NCBI GenBank assembly: GCA_015062045.1
Contig: SUVJ01000011.1
Coordinates: 1 to 44,519 of the forward strand
Source: Akkermansiaceae bacterium
Lineage (GTDB): Bacteria > Verrucomicrobiota > Verrucomicrobiia > Verrucomicrobiales > Akkermansiaceae
Direction of reading: 5' to 3'
Length of the DNA: 44,519 nucleotides
A model generated the notes under the pieces. The model made no database searches. It was not told where the DNA came from and worked only from the letters and a program-made list of their open reading frames with translations. This document shows positions 36,695-44,414 of this stretch, piece after piece. The translations under genes were made by a program, and so were the position numbers. How positions within the stretch are numbered: the first letter of the stretch is position 1; every line of letters starts with the position of its first letter.

Positions 36695-38617
36695 ATGAGC
36701 ACATACGGTTATCATAGACTGGCTGCGGCGGTTCCGCGCGTGCGCGTGGCGGACGTAGAATTCAATATAACAGAGCTTATATCTGCAACGGAACAAGCGG
36801 CAGCGCAGGAGGCGGCCGTAGTGTGTTTTCCAGAGCTGTGTATTACCTCTGCTTCTTGTGCGGATTTGTTTTTTCAGCCTGCATTATTAAAAGCTGCGGA
36901 GGAGGGGTTAGCGCGTTTTGTCAAAGAAACGGCTCATTTGCCCATTATAGCGATTGTGGGTTTGCCGATGTTGTTGGATGACAAGCTGTTCAATGTGGCT
37001 GCCGTGGTGCAGGGCGGGTTTGTACGTGGATTTGTTCCCAAGAGTATTATACCCAACAAGAGAGAATGCTATGAGCGGCGCCAGTTTTCTCCGGCGGCCA
37101 TGATGAGCCATACAGAGGTGGGGGCGTTCGGCAATTGTTTTTGCATCCCCATTGGCACCGATTTGATTTTTGAATTGAATGATGAGCTCAAGTTCGGCAT
37201 AGAGATTGGTGATGATGCCGGGGCCCTGTTGCCACCCTCCACCCGTTTGGCAATGCAGGGGGCTCGCGTTATACTGAATCCGTCTGCGGCAATATCCATA
37301 GCCGGGCGTAGTGAGTATAACCGTAATCTCATTGCGGCACGTAGTGGCAGCTGTATTGCTGCGTATGTGCATGTGGGTGCCGGGGTTCATGAAAGCACGC
37401 AAGACGGCGTGTGCGGTGGCTATGCCCTGATTGCGGAGAATGGCCGCATTGCTGCGCAAAATGCTCCCTATGGGCGCGAGCTCAGTATCGTGTATGCAGA
37501 TATTGATATGCAGCGTTTAAGCTCAGCACGCCTGAGCGAGAGCAGTTTTTGTGATAATTTGATGCAGGCAGAGTGGCCTCAAGCCCGCTGCATACTGTGC
37601 CCGGCTGTTACCCCGAGCTGTGATTTGAAGTATGCCTATTTACCGCCGCGCCCCTTTGTGCCGGAGCCGGAAATTGCTGCAAGCCGTTGTGAAGAAATCC
37701 TCAACATACAGGCCGCAGCGTTAGCAAAGCGTATAGAGTGTGCCTATGCAAAAACACTGGTAATAGGGGTATCCGGCGGGTTGGACAGCACCTTAGCCTT
37801 GCTGGTGTGTGACCGTGCCTGTAAATTACTCGGGCGTAGCAATGACTGTATTTTAGCTATTACCATGCCCGGTTTCGGCACCACCGGCCGCACTTACAAC
37901 AACGCCGTTAAAATGATTCAGCTTTTGGGGTGCACTTTCAAAGAGGTTAATATCAAGGAGGCCTGCTTACTGCATTTCAAGGATCTGGATTTTGATCCCG
38001 CCTTGCGCACCAATACCTACGAAAACGTGCAGGCGCGTGAGAGAACGAAATTGCTCATGAACTTGGCCAATAAAACCGGAGGCATGGTGGTGGGTACGGG
38101 CGACCTCTCAGAAATTGCGCTCGGTTGGGCAACCTACAACGGAGACCATATGAGTATGTACGGGGTCAACTGCTCTATCCCCAAATCTCTGATTCGTTGT
38201 CTGATAGAATATACCGCTACCATATCAGCCCCCGCATTGGCAGAGGTGTTGAGGGATGTTAATGCAACCCCGGTGAGCCCGGAGCTGTTACCGCCCTCTG
38301 ACGATGGTAAGATTGATCAAAAGACGGAGGAAATCCTCGGGCCGTATGATTTGCATGATTTCTTCCTTTATCATTTCATTAAATATGGGGCAGAACCTGC
38401 TAAGTTGAAAGCATTAGCCTTGCATGCCTTTGCCGGAGAATATGAGGAGCCTTTGATTGAAAGCACGCTGCGCATGTTCCTGCGGCGCTTCTTTACGCAG
38501 CAATTTAAGCGCACCTGCGTGCCGGATGGCCCCAAGGTGGGCACTATTGCGCTCTCTCCGCGTGGGGATTGGCGCATGCCTACCGATGTAAACGGAGCCA
38601 TTTGGCAACGCTCATAA
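36695..38617 (+). CDS. nadE: NAD+ synthetase with an N-terminal glutaminase-like domain lacking the catalytic Cys
   Basis: The protein amidates deamido-NAD to NAD. The start at 36695 (640 residues) follows the promoter; an earlier in-frame ATG at 36653 lies upstream of the -35 box. Residues 1-290 form a nitrilase-like glutaminase domain. Glu47 (CFPELC) and Lys116 (VPKSIIPNKRECYERRQF) of the usual Glu-Lys-Cys triad are present. The third position, in IEIGDDAGALLPPS, is Gly172 (codon GGT at 37208-37210), where glutamine-dependent enzymes have EICED. The C-terminal synthetase domain is intact: GVSGGLDSTLALLV (about 360), GTGDLSEIALGWATYNGDHM, and NCSIPKSLIR. The enzyme may therefore use free ammonia. 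It is divergent from menD. Confidence 0.93.
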   Translation: MSTYGYHRLAAAVPRVRVADVEFNITELISATEQAAAQEAAVVCFPELCITSASCADLFFQPALLKAAEEGLARFVKETAHLPIIAIVGLPMLLDDKLFNVAAVVQGGFVRGFVPKSIIPNKRECYERRQFSPAAMMSHTEVGAFGNCFCIPIGTDLIFELNDELKFGIEIGDDAGALLPPSTRLAMQGARVILNPSAAISIAGRSEYNRNLIAARSGSCIAAYVHVGAGVHESTQDGVCGGYALIAENGRIAAQNAPYGRELSIVYADIDMQRLSSARLSESSFCDNLMQAEWPQARCILCPAVTPSCDLKYAYLPPRPFVPEPEIAASRCEEILNIQAAALAKRIECAYAKTLVIGVSGGLDSTLALLVCDRACKLLGRSNDCILAITMPGFGTTGRTYNNAVKMIQLLGCTFKEVNIKEACLLHFKDLDFDPALRTNTYENVQARERTKLLMNLANKTGGMVVGTGDLSEIALGWATYNGDHMSMYGVNCSIPKSLIRCLIEYTATISAPALAEVLRDVNATPVSPELLPPSDDGKIDQKTEEILGPYDLHDFFLYHFIKYGAEPAKLKALALHAFAGEYEEPLIESTLRMFLRRFFTQQFKRTCVPDGPKVGTIALSPRGDWRMPTDVNGAIWQRS

Positions 38618-38634
38618 GGTGCTTTGGCTAAACA

Positions 38635-39105
38635 TCAATGCCCACCGGCCCTACCGATAACGCCGGAGGTATCACTGTGCCCTTTTTCCTCTGCCTTTTG
38701 CAGGGCGGTTTCCCCTTTTCTGTCTCGAATGTCGGGGTCTGCATTAGCATCCAACAAAAGGGATACGATTTCTGTTGCCCCGGACTCTGCGGCAATCATA
38801 AGGGCGGTTTCGCCCTGCTCGTTCTGCATGTCCACATTGGCACCGTTGTTTACCAACACGCGTACAATCTCTTCCTTATTACGCTCTGCGGCCTCCATTA
38901 GGGCAGTACTGCCACTTTCATCAATGGAGTTGATACTGATGCCTTCTGCCAGAATACTACGCAATTTGTCACCGCCGCCGCGTGCTGCATGGTATACCTC
39001 TTCCTTTTGGGAGGCATAAGAGTTTGTTGAGGCGGCGGCCAATGGTATTAATACGGCAGCAGCCAGTGTCGCTGCAATGATGTTGTATATGATAATCTCT
39101 TTCAT
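38635..39105 (-). CDS. Small secreted ankyrin-repeat protein
   Basis: The ATG at 39105 gives 156 residues; a TTG at 39117 would add four. A hydrophobic N-terminal segment (IIAATLAAAVLIPLAAAS) serves as signal peptide or anchor. Three or so ankyrin repeats follow: GDKLRSILAEGISIN, STALMEAAERNKEEIVR with VLVNNGANVD, TALMIAAESGATEIVS with LLLDANADPD, and a partial last unit ending KAEEKGHSD. The 149-residue protein encoded just upstream (39248-39697) has the same plan, so the pair arose by duplication. It has its own promoter and converges on nadE. The partner is unknown. Confidence 0.85.
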   Translation of the reverse strand: MKEIIIYNIIAATLAAAVLIPLAAASTNSYASQKEEVYHAARGGGDKLRSILAEGISINSIDESGSTALMEAAERNKEEIVRVLVNNGANVDMQNEQGETALMIAAESGATEIVSLLLDANADPDIRDRKGETALQKAEEKGHSDTSGVIGRAGGH

Positions 39106-39140
39106 TTTTTTACTCAAGGGGTGTTCTATTAGCGGCCTTA

Positions 39141-39169
39141 CTTATACCCCCTCATGTGCATTCCGTCAA
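39141..39169 (-). promoter_or_regulatory. Promoter of the first small ankyrin gene
   Basis: On the minus strand TTGACG (39164-39169), a 17-base spacer and TATAAG (39141-39146) predict a start near 39134, about 29 bases before the ATG at 39105. Confidence 0.6.
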
Positions 39170-39201
39170 ATCTAATTTTCAAATTGTTAGGTTGCAAAAC
39201 A

Positions 39202-39221
39202 GCCCGACAAAAATGTCGGGC
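39202..39221 (-). terminator. Hairpin terminator after the second small ankyrin gene
   Basis: GCCCGACA (39202-39209) and TGTCGGGC (39214-39221) form an 8-base stem with a four-base loop. On the minus strand it is followed by TGTTTTGC, 26 bases after the stop at 39248. The T tract is short. Confidence 0.65.
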
Positions 39222-39247
39222 CGTGGGGAATCATGGAGTTGCATCTA

Positions 39248-39697
39248 TCAGCGGGCCCCGGCAGCGCGCAGCAGTTCCGCTACTTGGTGGTTGCGTTCAT
39301 CGAGCGCTTTGTCCAATGCTGTTTCGCCGTCTTCGTCTCGGGCGTTAAGGTCGGCACCCGCCTCAATAAGTATACGCACGGCTTCCACGTTGCCTTCATC
39401 TGCGGCAATCATGAGGGCTGTTTCGCCATCCTCATCTGCTGCGTTGACATTGGCACCATTGGCTATCAATACGCGTACAGCCTCCGCATTGCGACTGTCT
39501 GCTGCCTCCATTAATGCCGTCTCTCCATCGTTGTCGGTTGCATTGATGTTTACCCCTTGTTTCAGTAGGGCTTTAAGTGCGGCATCTCCACTACGGGCTG
39601 CTCGCAATACTTGCCTTTGCGGGTGGTTGTACGGCTCGTCGGCATGAAGCACGGGGGCTAATGCTGCAATTAATGTGATAATGAGTGCTTTTTTCAT
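39248..39697 (-). CDS. Small secreted ankyrin-repeat protein, paralogue of the 38635 gene
   Basis: The 149-residue protein has a signal peptide (MKKALIITLIAALAPVLHA) and three near-identical ankyrin units: DNDGETALMEAADSRNAEAV, DEDGETALMIAADEGNVEAV and DEDGETALDKALDERNHQVA, each with an INA/VNA/LNA turn. The regular 'DxDGETAL' start shows recent repeat amplification. The mature protein begins EPYNHPQRQVLRAARSGDAA. It carries one of the few clear Shine-Dalgarno-like stretches here (AAGGA, about 10 bases before the ATG). Similar small secreted ankyrin proteins often protect against, or bind, secreted partners such as catalases or toxins, but no partner is evident here. Confidence 0.85.
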   Translation of the reverse strand: MKKALIITLIAALAPVLHADEPYNHPQRQVLRAARSGDAALKALLKQGVNINATDNDGETALMEAADSRNAEAVRVLIANGANVNAADEDGETALMIAADEGNVEAVRILIEAGADLNARDEDGETALDKALDERNHQVAELLRAAGAR

Positions 39698-39725
39698 ATC
39701 AGTTATCCTTTTGGTTGTTGGTTTA

Positions 39726-39753
39726 TTTATATCATTTTAATAGGAATTGTCAA
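39726..39753 (-). promoter_or_regulatory. Consensus promoter of the second small ankyrin gene
   Basis: On the minus strand a perfect TTGACA (39748-39753), a 16-base spacer and TATAAA (39726-39731) lie 28 bases before the ATG at 39697. Confidence 0.7.
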
Positions 39754-39794
39754 TATGTTTAAGTGAAAAATGACAAAAATGTTTTTATTTACAC

Positions 39795-39823
39795 TTGTAA
39801 AGATGTTGAGTTTTGTGTATATT
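39795..39823 (+). promoter_or_regulatory. Promoter of the barrel-protein gene
   Basis: TTGTAA (39795-39800), a 17-base spacer and TATATT (39818-39823) lie 21 bases before the ATG at 39845. They fall inside the upstream part of the open frame, which supports the later start. Confidence 0.5.
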
Positions 39824-39844
39824 TATCAAAAACATATAGATTCT

Positions 39845-40576
39845 ATGAATAAAACAATCGGAATAATGGTTGGGATGCTGGGTGGTGTAGTAGGAGCAAC
39901 GGAGGCGCCGCAGGCGGGGGCCGTATACCCCGAGCAGATAACCATGCAGACATATAATGATGAGCGGAGTGTGCATCAACTTGCTGTAAATGTAGGCGGT
40001 GGCATCAGCACGGAGGGCGAAAAAGAGCTGTACGACACAAACATGATTTTATTTGATGTGGAGTACGCATATTATTTAAATAACTACAACGCATTAACCA
40101 TAGGGCTCACCATAGGTGGCGGCGGTGATGATGTGGAGCAATGGTTGCCGGGACGGCATCACCCGCATTATTTTGCGTATGAGTATGACCGCTCCACCTT
40201 TGCGTTGATGGTGGGGTACCGCTTGCAAGTACCCGTAACGGAGCGGTTATCTTTAGCATTAGGTGTTAAAGCCGGGTTTGATTTTCAGACGTTGGCGTTG
40301 GATTATTACCCGCAGGATTTTCGCTATGACCCGTATGACGATGAATACTACAGTGAGCCGGAGCAAGAGGAAAGCGACTTAGGTTTCAAATACGCAGCTT
40401 ATGCCGGGTTAAATTATCAATTAACGGACCACACCAGTTTGGAGATTGGGTACCAGTTCAGCAATTCAACGGCTCAGCCTGCTGTGCACCATGAATGGGA
40501 ACGCCATTGCCCGAAGGTGAGCGCGCCGAAATACGGGTTACACGAGATACGAGCCGGGTTAAGATTTGATTTTTGA
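39845..40576 (+). CDS. Outer-membrane beta-barrel-like protein
   Basis: The ATG at 39845 gives 243 residues beginning with a signal peptide (MNKTIGIMVGMLGGVVGATEA); the longer frame from 39770 would place 25 residues ahead of it. The mature part alternates polar and hydrophobic residues in strands, for example NALTIGLTIGGG, FALMVGYRLQVPV, LSLALGVKAGFDFQTL, FKYAAYAGLNYQL, TSLEIGYQFSNS, and the last strand EIRAGLRFDF. The terminal Phe is the usual recognition signal for outer-membrane barrel assembly. An acidic, tyrosine-rich loop (DPYDDEYYSEPEQEE) sits between strands. The exact family is not recognised. Its 3' end overlaps the convergent RNase R gene by 18 bases. Confidence 0.75.
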   Translation: MNKTIGIMVGMLGGVVGATEAPQAGAVYPEQITMQTYNDERSVHQLAVNVGGGISTEGEKELYDTNMILFDVEYAYYLNNYNALTIGLTIGGGGDDVEQWLPGRHHPHYFAYEYDRSTFALMVGYRLQVPVTERLSLALGVKAGFDFQTLALDYYPQDFRYDPYDDEYYSEPEQEESDLGFKYAAYAGLNYQLTDHTSLEIGYQFSNSTAQPAVHHEWERHCPKVSAPKYGLHEIRAGLRFDF

Positions 40577-42805
40577 TGCCGCCGCAGGTCGAAAATCAAC
40601 AAAGCGGGAAACGGTATCCACATTGCAGGGGATGAGTTGCAGCGCGCTGCCCGGTAATAGGTATTGGCCATCCGTAGATGACCATCGGCGGGTATGGCGT
40701 TCAAAATACCAACGGCTGCCGTATGCGTTCTCCAGCTCCTCCCCTCCAACGAATCCTTTCATTTGCAGGACGGGTACTTCTACAGCCACCCCCTGCGGAT
40801 AGGCATCGGTAATAAAGCCGGTCCAAACGCGGGGGGAGTCATTGCTGCACTCATTGGCCAGGTATTGCGCCAGTTTTGTCTGTTTCGCTTCGTTTTCTGC
40901 AGCGGCAGAGTTGCGCTCCGTTTCAGAAATATGCTCTGCCGTAGCAATGAGTTGCCCCATAGGCGGCAGGTGCACACTCGCATTTTTACCGAACACCAAG
41001 CGGTCAAACCCGCGGTGTACCAATAGGTCTGCATAGCGGCGTATGGGGCTGGTAAAATGGCAGTAGTCCGATTTAGCCAAACCAAAGTGCCCCATGGGCT
41101 GTGTGGCATAGCGGGCGCGCATCATGGAGCGGAGCAAGGCGGTAGTCAGTATCTGCTCATCCTCATGCCCGCGAATTTGCAATGCAACGCGGCAGAGCTC
41201 TTCCCGAGAGTTGAGGCTACCTACTTTTATGCCGTAACTGCGAGCCAGTTCTGCAAAATTTTGAAGTTTAGCGGGATCCGGCTCTTCATGCACGCGGTAT
41301 ACAGCAGGTGTAAGCGTGGCGGTGAGCTTATGGGCTACAGCCTCATTGGCTGCCAGCATAAACTCCTCAATCATTTGGTGCGCGGCATCACTGCGTTCTG
41401 TAACGATATCCGTGACCTCTCCCCGGTTATTCAGAATTAAATTGAGCTCCGGTACCTCTAAATCGAGCGCTCCTTGAGCCATGCGGCGTTTACGTAATAT
41501 GCATGCCAGTTTATGAGCCTCTAACAGGGCGGCATCTGTTGTTTCAGACCCGCTGCTACCGCGCCCTTCAATAACCGCCAAAGCGGTGCCGTAATCCAGC
41601 CTGCATGCAGAGCGGATGACGGCGTTGCGGAATTCTGCGCGGAATACCTCGCCCTTGCGGTTGATGCGCATAAGGCACAGTTTGGTTAATCGGTCCTCCC
41701 CGGCGCGTAAAGAGCAGAGGTCATCGCACAGGCGAGGTGGTAACATGGGTAATACGCGGTCCGGCAAATAGGTGGAATTGCCCCGTAGGCGCGCCTCTGC
41801 ATCCAACGCACTGCCCGGCTTTACGTAATAGCTGACATCCGCAATATGGACGGCCAGCTCCCAGCTGTCTTTGCTGAGGGGTGTTACACTAATGGCATCA
41901 TCATAATCACGAGCCGTAGCCGGGTCTATGGTGAAAACATGCTGCTGTCTCCAATCGTCTCTGCGGGTGTATTCCTCTGCCGGTATTGCTTGCGGAAGCT
42001 GTTCAGACTCGCTCAGCACCTCCGGCGGAAAAGTATCCCTAAGCGAATAACGGTGCATGATGGTGGTAATATCTACCCCCGTGTCATCCGGCCATCCCAG
42101 TACGCTTTGCACAGTGCCGGTGGCATCCATCTTGCCGATGGGGTAACTCAAAATGTTGACCGTTATGGCCATGCCGGAGAGCAGGTTAGGTGGTGCAGGG
42201 GCTGTAATGCGTACTCTTTGAGGGGCTGTTTTGCCATCCCCCTCCAAATAACCGTATCTGCCGCCGGCTCGATAAATGCCTACCCATGTGCCGCGGCGAC
42301 GCTCCAGAATTTCATCCACCCTTACCTCCAGCGTTAAATCCGTTTGTTGAGGATTCCCCCTGCGCCGACCGAACGCGCGTGGAGCATTGCGTCTCAACGT
42401 CACACGCACGGTATCACCATCCATAGCACCGCCATCCCTATGCGCTTGTACAGGTAATTCAATGAGGGCGGCAGAGGCGTCATCCGATAAGCGACGCAGC
42501 TCTTGCTGACCTGCCGTATTGGCGATGAATAATAATTTACCCTTGGGTAATTGCTTGATTTTACCGATGAGCGGGGACTCAGCCGCGGCACGCAACACTA
42601 ATCGCGCTTGCCTCAGCCGTACAAGTTTACCGTTTTGCTGCCATTCTTTTAATAAAGCTCGCAGTGCGGGTCGCTCTCGGGAGCATATACCCATGCCGCG
42701 GGCTATGGCCGAGGCATCCTGCGCCTCATAGCCGGGGGCACGCAGATACGCCATAAGGCGTTGTCCCAACGGTATGACTTCAGGGTTCAATGGCTTCCCA
42801 AGCAT
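40559..42805 (-). CDS. rnr: Ribonuclease R (RNB family 3'-5' exoribonuclease)
   Basis: RNase R degrades structured RNA. The 748-residue protein has an N-terminal winged-helix part, cold-shock domains (about 80-260), the RNB catalytic domain with TIDPATARDYDDAISV (Asp residues at 294-303), HIADVSYYVKPGSALD, GNSTYLPDRVLPMLPPRL and HFTSPIRRYADLLVHR, and a C-terminal S1 domain (VWTGFITDAYPQGVAVEVP). The length fits. The start codon lies inside the 3' end of the upstream lipoprotein gene (26-base overlap), so translation is probably coupled. The stop overlaps the barrel gene on the other strand. Confidence 0.94.
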   Translation of the reverse strand: MLGKPLNPEVIPLGQRLMAYLRAPGYEAQDASAIARGMGICSRERPALRALLKEWQQNGKLVRLRQARLVLRAAAESPLIGKIKQLPKGKLLFIANTAGQQELRRLSDDASAALIELPVQAHRDGGAMDGDTVRVTLRRNAPRAFGRRRGNPQQTDLTLEVRVDEILERRRGTWVGIYRAGGRYGYLEGDGKTAPQRVRITAPAPPNLLSGMAITVNILSYPIGKMDATGTVQSVLGWPDDTGVDITTIMHRYSLRDTFPPEVLSESEQLPQAIPAEEYTRRDDWRQQHVFTIDPATARDYDDAISVTPLSKDSWELAVHIADVSYYVKPGSALDAEARLRGNSTYLPDRVLPMLPPRLCDDLCSLRAGEDRLTKLCLMRINRKGEVFRAEFRNAVIRSACRLDYGTALAVIEGRGSSGSETTDAALLEAHKLACILRKRRMAQGALDLEVPELNLILNNRGEVTDIVTERSDAAHQMIEEFMLAANEAVAHKLTATLTPAVYRVHEEPDPAKLQNFAELARSYGIKVGSLNSREELCRVALQIRGHEDEQILTTALLRSMMRARYATQPMGHFGLAKSDYCHFTSPIRRYADLLVHRGFDRLVFGKNASVHLPPMGQLIATAEHISETERNSAAAENEAKQTKLAQYLANECSNDSPRVWTGFITDAYPQGVAVEVPVLQMKGFVGGEELENAYGSRWYFERHTRRWSSTDGQYLLPGSALQLIPCNVDTVSRFVDFRPAAASKIKS

Positions 42806-43589
42806 TTATTTCCTCCAAATCAGGTATCTCTCGGTAAGCTCTTTGGGAGAAGGCATCCCAGTAGCTTTTTTCCTCTATTTGTTTTTGAAAGGTGGAGTTG
42901 TGCAATTTATCATGGGCAGAGGCACGTATCACCCTTGCTAATACTGCGGCCCATTCTTTAAGGTTGGCATCCGCATTGCCAGTGTAGGTGTAGGCGTGTT
43001 TGCTGTACAAACGTATTTTTTTGCGGTTAGCATCTTTGAACGCCATCAGGAGCTGCCCTGTGCGGGTGTCTCTCATGGTGCATTCTATGGATACGTTCCC
43101 ATTCGCCACGTACCCTATGACATTTGATACACCGGGTATATCAACCAAAGTACCACCCACGGCATTTATTGCTTTTAATGCCGGACGCTGACGCCGAAAA
43201 TCTACCAGTGCCGTGTGAATGCAAACATCTGCCTCCGCAGGATTCGCGGTGAGTCTCCAATCCGTGCCATTTGCCTTATTGGCTTCTTGAAGTGCTGCTG
43301 CAATGGCTTGCGTTAGGTAGTCCTGCATTTGCATGGCCATAATGGGCGCTGCTTCAGGGTCGGACTTGCGGATTTTTGAAATATCCATGGGGTGTATGTA
43401 GATACGCCCCGTGCGGTGAGATGCATAAGGATTCCCTTTACCCCAAGTCCAATATCCTTTTACCGGCACTTTGATGTTGTGCTGTAACTCTACATTATAC
43501 AGCCCGCTTTCCGATTGTAACCTGTTTTGACAAGATACAAACAAGAGGGAGCAAAGCCCGAGCAGGGAAAGGGTGGATAAACGTCTCAT
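42780..43589 (-). CDS. Lipoprotein, DUF3313-like
   Basis: The 269-residue protein has a clear lipoprotein signal (STLSLLGLCSLLFVSC). The body contains RIYIHPMDISKI, a long helix (MQMQDYLTQAIAAALQEANK), ADVCIHTALVDFRRQRPAL, and NVSIECTMRDTRTGQLLMAFKD. This order (predicted position value, dimer-like helix, 'A-D-V' strand, then 'E..xRDxxTGxLL') fits my memory of the DUF3313 lipoprotein family, whose function is unknown. It precedes rnr with a 26-base overlap. The promoter at 43599-43626 is divergent from that of rplY. Confidence 0.75.
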   Translation of the reverse strand: MRRLSTLSLLGLCSLLFVSCQNRLQSESGLYNVELQHNIKVPVKGYWTWGKGNPYASHRTGRIYIHPMDISKIRKSDPEAAPIMAMQMQDYLTQAIAAALQEANKANGTDWRLTANPAEADVCIHTALVDFRRQRPALKAINAVGGTLVDIPGVSNVIGYVANGNVSIECTMRDTRTGQLLMAFKDANRKKIRLYSKHAYTYTGNADANLKEWAAVLARVIRASAHDKLHNSTFQKQIEEKSYWDAFSQRAYREIPDLEEINAWEAIEP

Positions 43590-43598
43590 GCTGCCGTT

Positions 43599-43626
43599 AA
43601 TCTATCAGTTTTTTATGAAAAATCAA
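43599..43626 (-). promoter_or_regulatory. Promoter of the lipoprotein-rnr operon
   Basis: On the minus strand TTGATT (43621-43626), a 16-base spacer and TAGATT (43599-43604) lie nine bases before the ATG at 43589. Confidence 0.5.
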
Positions 43627-43656
43627 TGCTTTTTTTTGATTGCTATGAAATTTCGC

Positions 43657-43685
43657 TTGACATTTCTTAACAAAAATGGCATTCT
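43657..43685 (+). promoter_or_regulatory. Promoter of rplY
   Basis: A perfect TTGACA (43657-43662), a 17-base spacer and CATTCT (43680-43685) predict a start near 43692, which leaves a leader of roughly 105 bases, long for this window. Confidence 0.6.
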
Positions 43686-43690
43686 TTGCG

Positions 43691-43797
43691 CCCACCTTGC
43701 CTTGTGGTAGGGTGAGACCAGCCCGGCGGGTGACATACCGCGCACCGACGTCGGAAGAACTCCAATAAACACAATTTCAAAACATCGTTTCATCATT
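43691..43797 (+). promoter_or_regulatory. Structured 5' leader of rplY, possible cis-regulatory RNA
   Basis: Three hairpins can be drawn. The first pairs CACCTTGCC (43693-43701) with GGTAGGGTG (43706-43714) around TTGT, with two G-U pairs. The second pairs a GCGG-T arm (from about 43726) with ACCGC (up to about 43742), with one bulge. The third is the palindrome CCGACGTCGG (43745-43754). A single-stranded A-rich stretch leads to the ATG at 43798. Leaders of ribosomal protein genes often bind the protein product. I do not recognise a known motif. Confidence 0.4.
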
Positions 43798-44352
43798 ATG
43801 ACAACTCTTACACTTAATGTAACGAAGCGCGAGGTTACCGGCACCGGTAAGCTCAATGCACTGCGCGCTCAGGGCTTTGTACCCGGCGTGATTTACGGAC
43901 CTGCCGTTGAGGGCAACATCAATGTTCAGGCTAAGCTTTCTGATGTTCGTGCTTTCCTCAACGCTGCCGATTCCGACAGTGTTCTCGTTAAGCTCAACCT
44001 CGATGGCTCCGAGGTATTGGCAATGGTTAAGGATGTGCAGCGCTGCTTCCTGACCGATGCTACTACGCACCTGGATTTTGAGGCCGTAACCCCCGATACC
44101 GTGGTTAAGACCAAGGTTGCCGTTAAGCTTGTGGGTACTCCCGTGGGTGTGGGCATGGGTGGTGTTGTACACCAGATTGTGCATGAGATGCCTGTTAAGT
44201 GCGCCGTTAAGAATATCCCCTGCTGCATTTCCGGCGACATCAGCGCCATCAAGCTGGGTGAGTCTTTCCGCTTGTCTCAGGTTGAGCTCCCTGCCGATGT
44301 AACGACTCCGTTCAACGGCACGGTGGTGCTTGCTTCCGTGGTGAAGCCCTAA
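43798..44352 (+). CDS. rplY: Large-subunit ribosomal protein bL25, long CTC-type
   Basis: The protein binds 5S rRNA in the large ribosomal subunit. The 184-residue protein has the L25 domain (LNVTKREVTGTGKLNALRAQ, then FVPGVIYGP, then VLAMVKDVQRCFLTDATTHLDF) and the C-terminal TL5/CTC beta domain (VVKTKVAVKLVGTPVGVGMG to FNGTVVLASVVKP). Both are typical of the longer CTC form. The usual neighbour pth is not visible before the window ends. The gene has a consensus promoter, a structured leader and a strong terminator, so it is a single-gene unit, with a probable intron inserted just behind. Confidence 0.95.
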   Translation: MTTLTLNVTKREVTGTGKLNALRAQGFVPGVIYGPAVEGNINVQAKLSDVRAFLNAADSDSVLVKLNLDGSEVLAMVKDVQRCFLTDATTHLDFEAVTPDTVVKTKVAVKLVGTPVGVGMGGVVHQIVHEMPVKCAVKNIPCCISGDISAIKLGESFRLSQVELPADVTTPFNGTVVLASVVKP

Positions 44353-44376
44353 TCCCTGCAAAATATTTAAGAAAAG

Positions 44377-44408
44377 CCCTTTCCGTGTGATACGCGGAAA
44401 GGGTTTTT
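44377..44408 (+). terminator. Rho-independent terminator of rplY
   Basis: CCCTTTCCG (44377-44385) and CGGAAAGGG (44395-44403) form a nine-base stem that can be extended inside the loop, followed by TTTTT (44404-44408) and CTT. It begins 24 bases after the stop. Confidence 0.9.
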
Positions 44409-44414
44409 CTTGTA

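Noticed and set aside
37340..37362. Cys in RSGSCIAAY of NadE as a replacement catalytic residue
   Set aside because: A Cys occurs near this place in ordinary NadE proteins as well, so it is not a compensating change. It does not align with the triad position.
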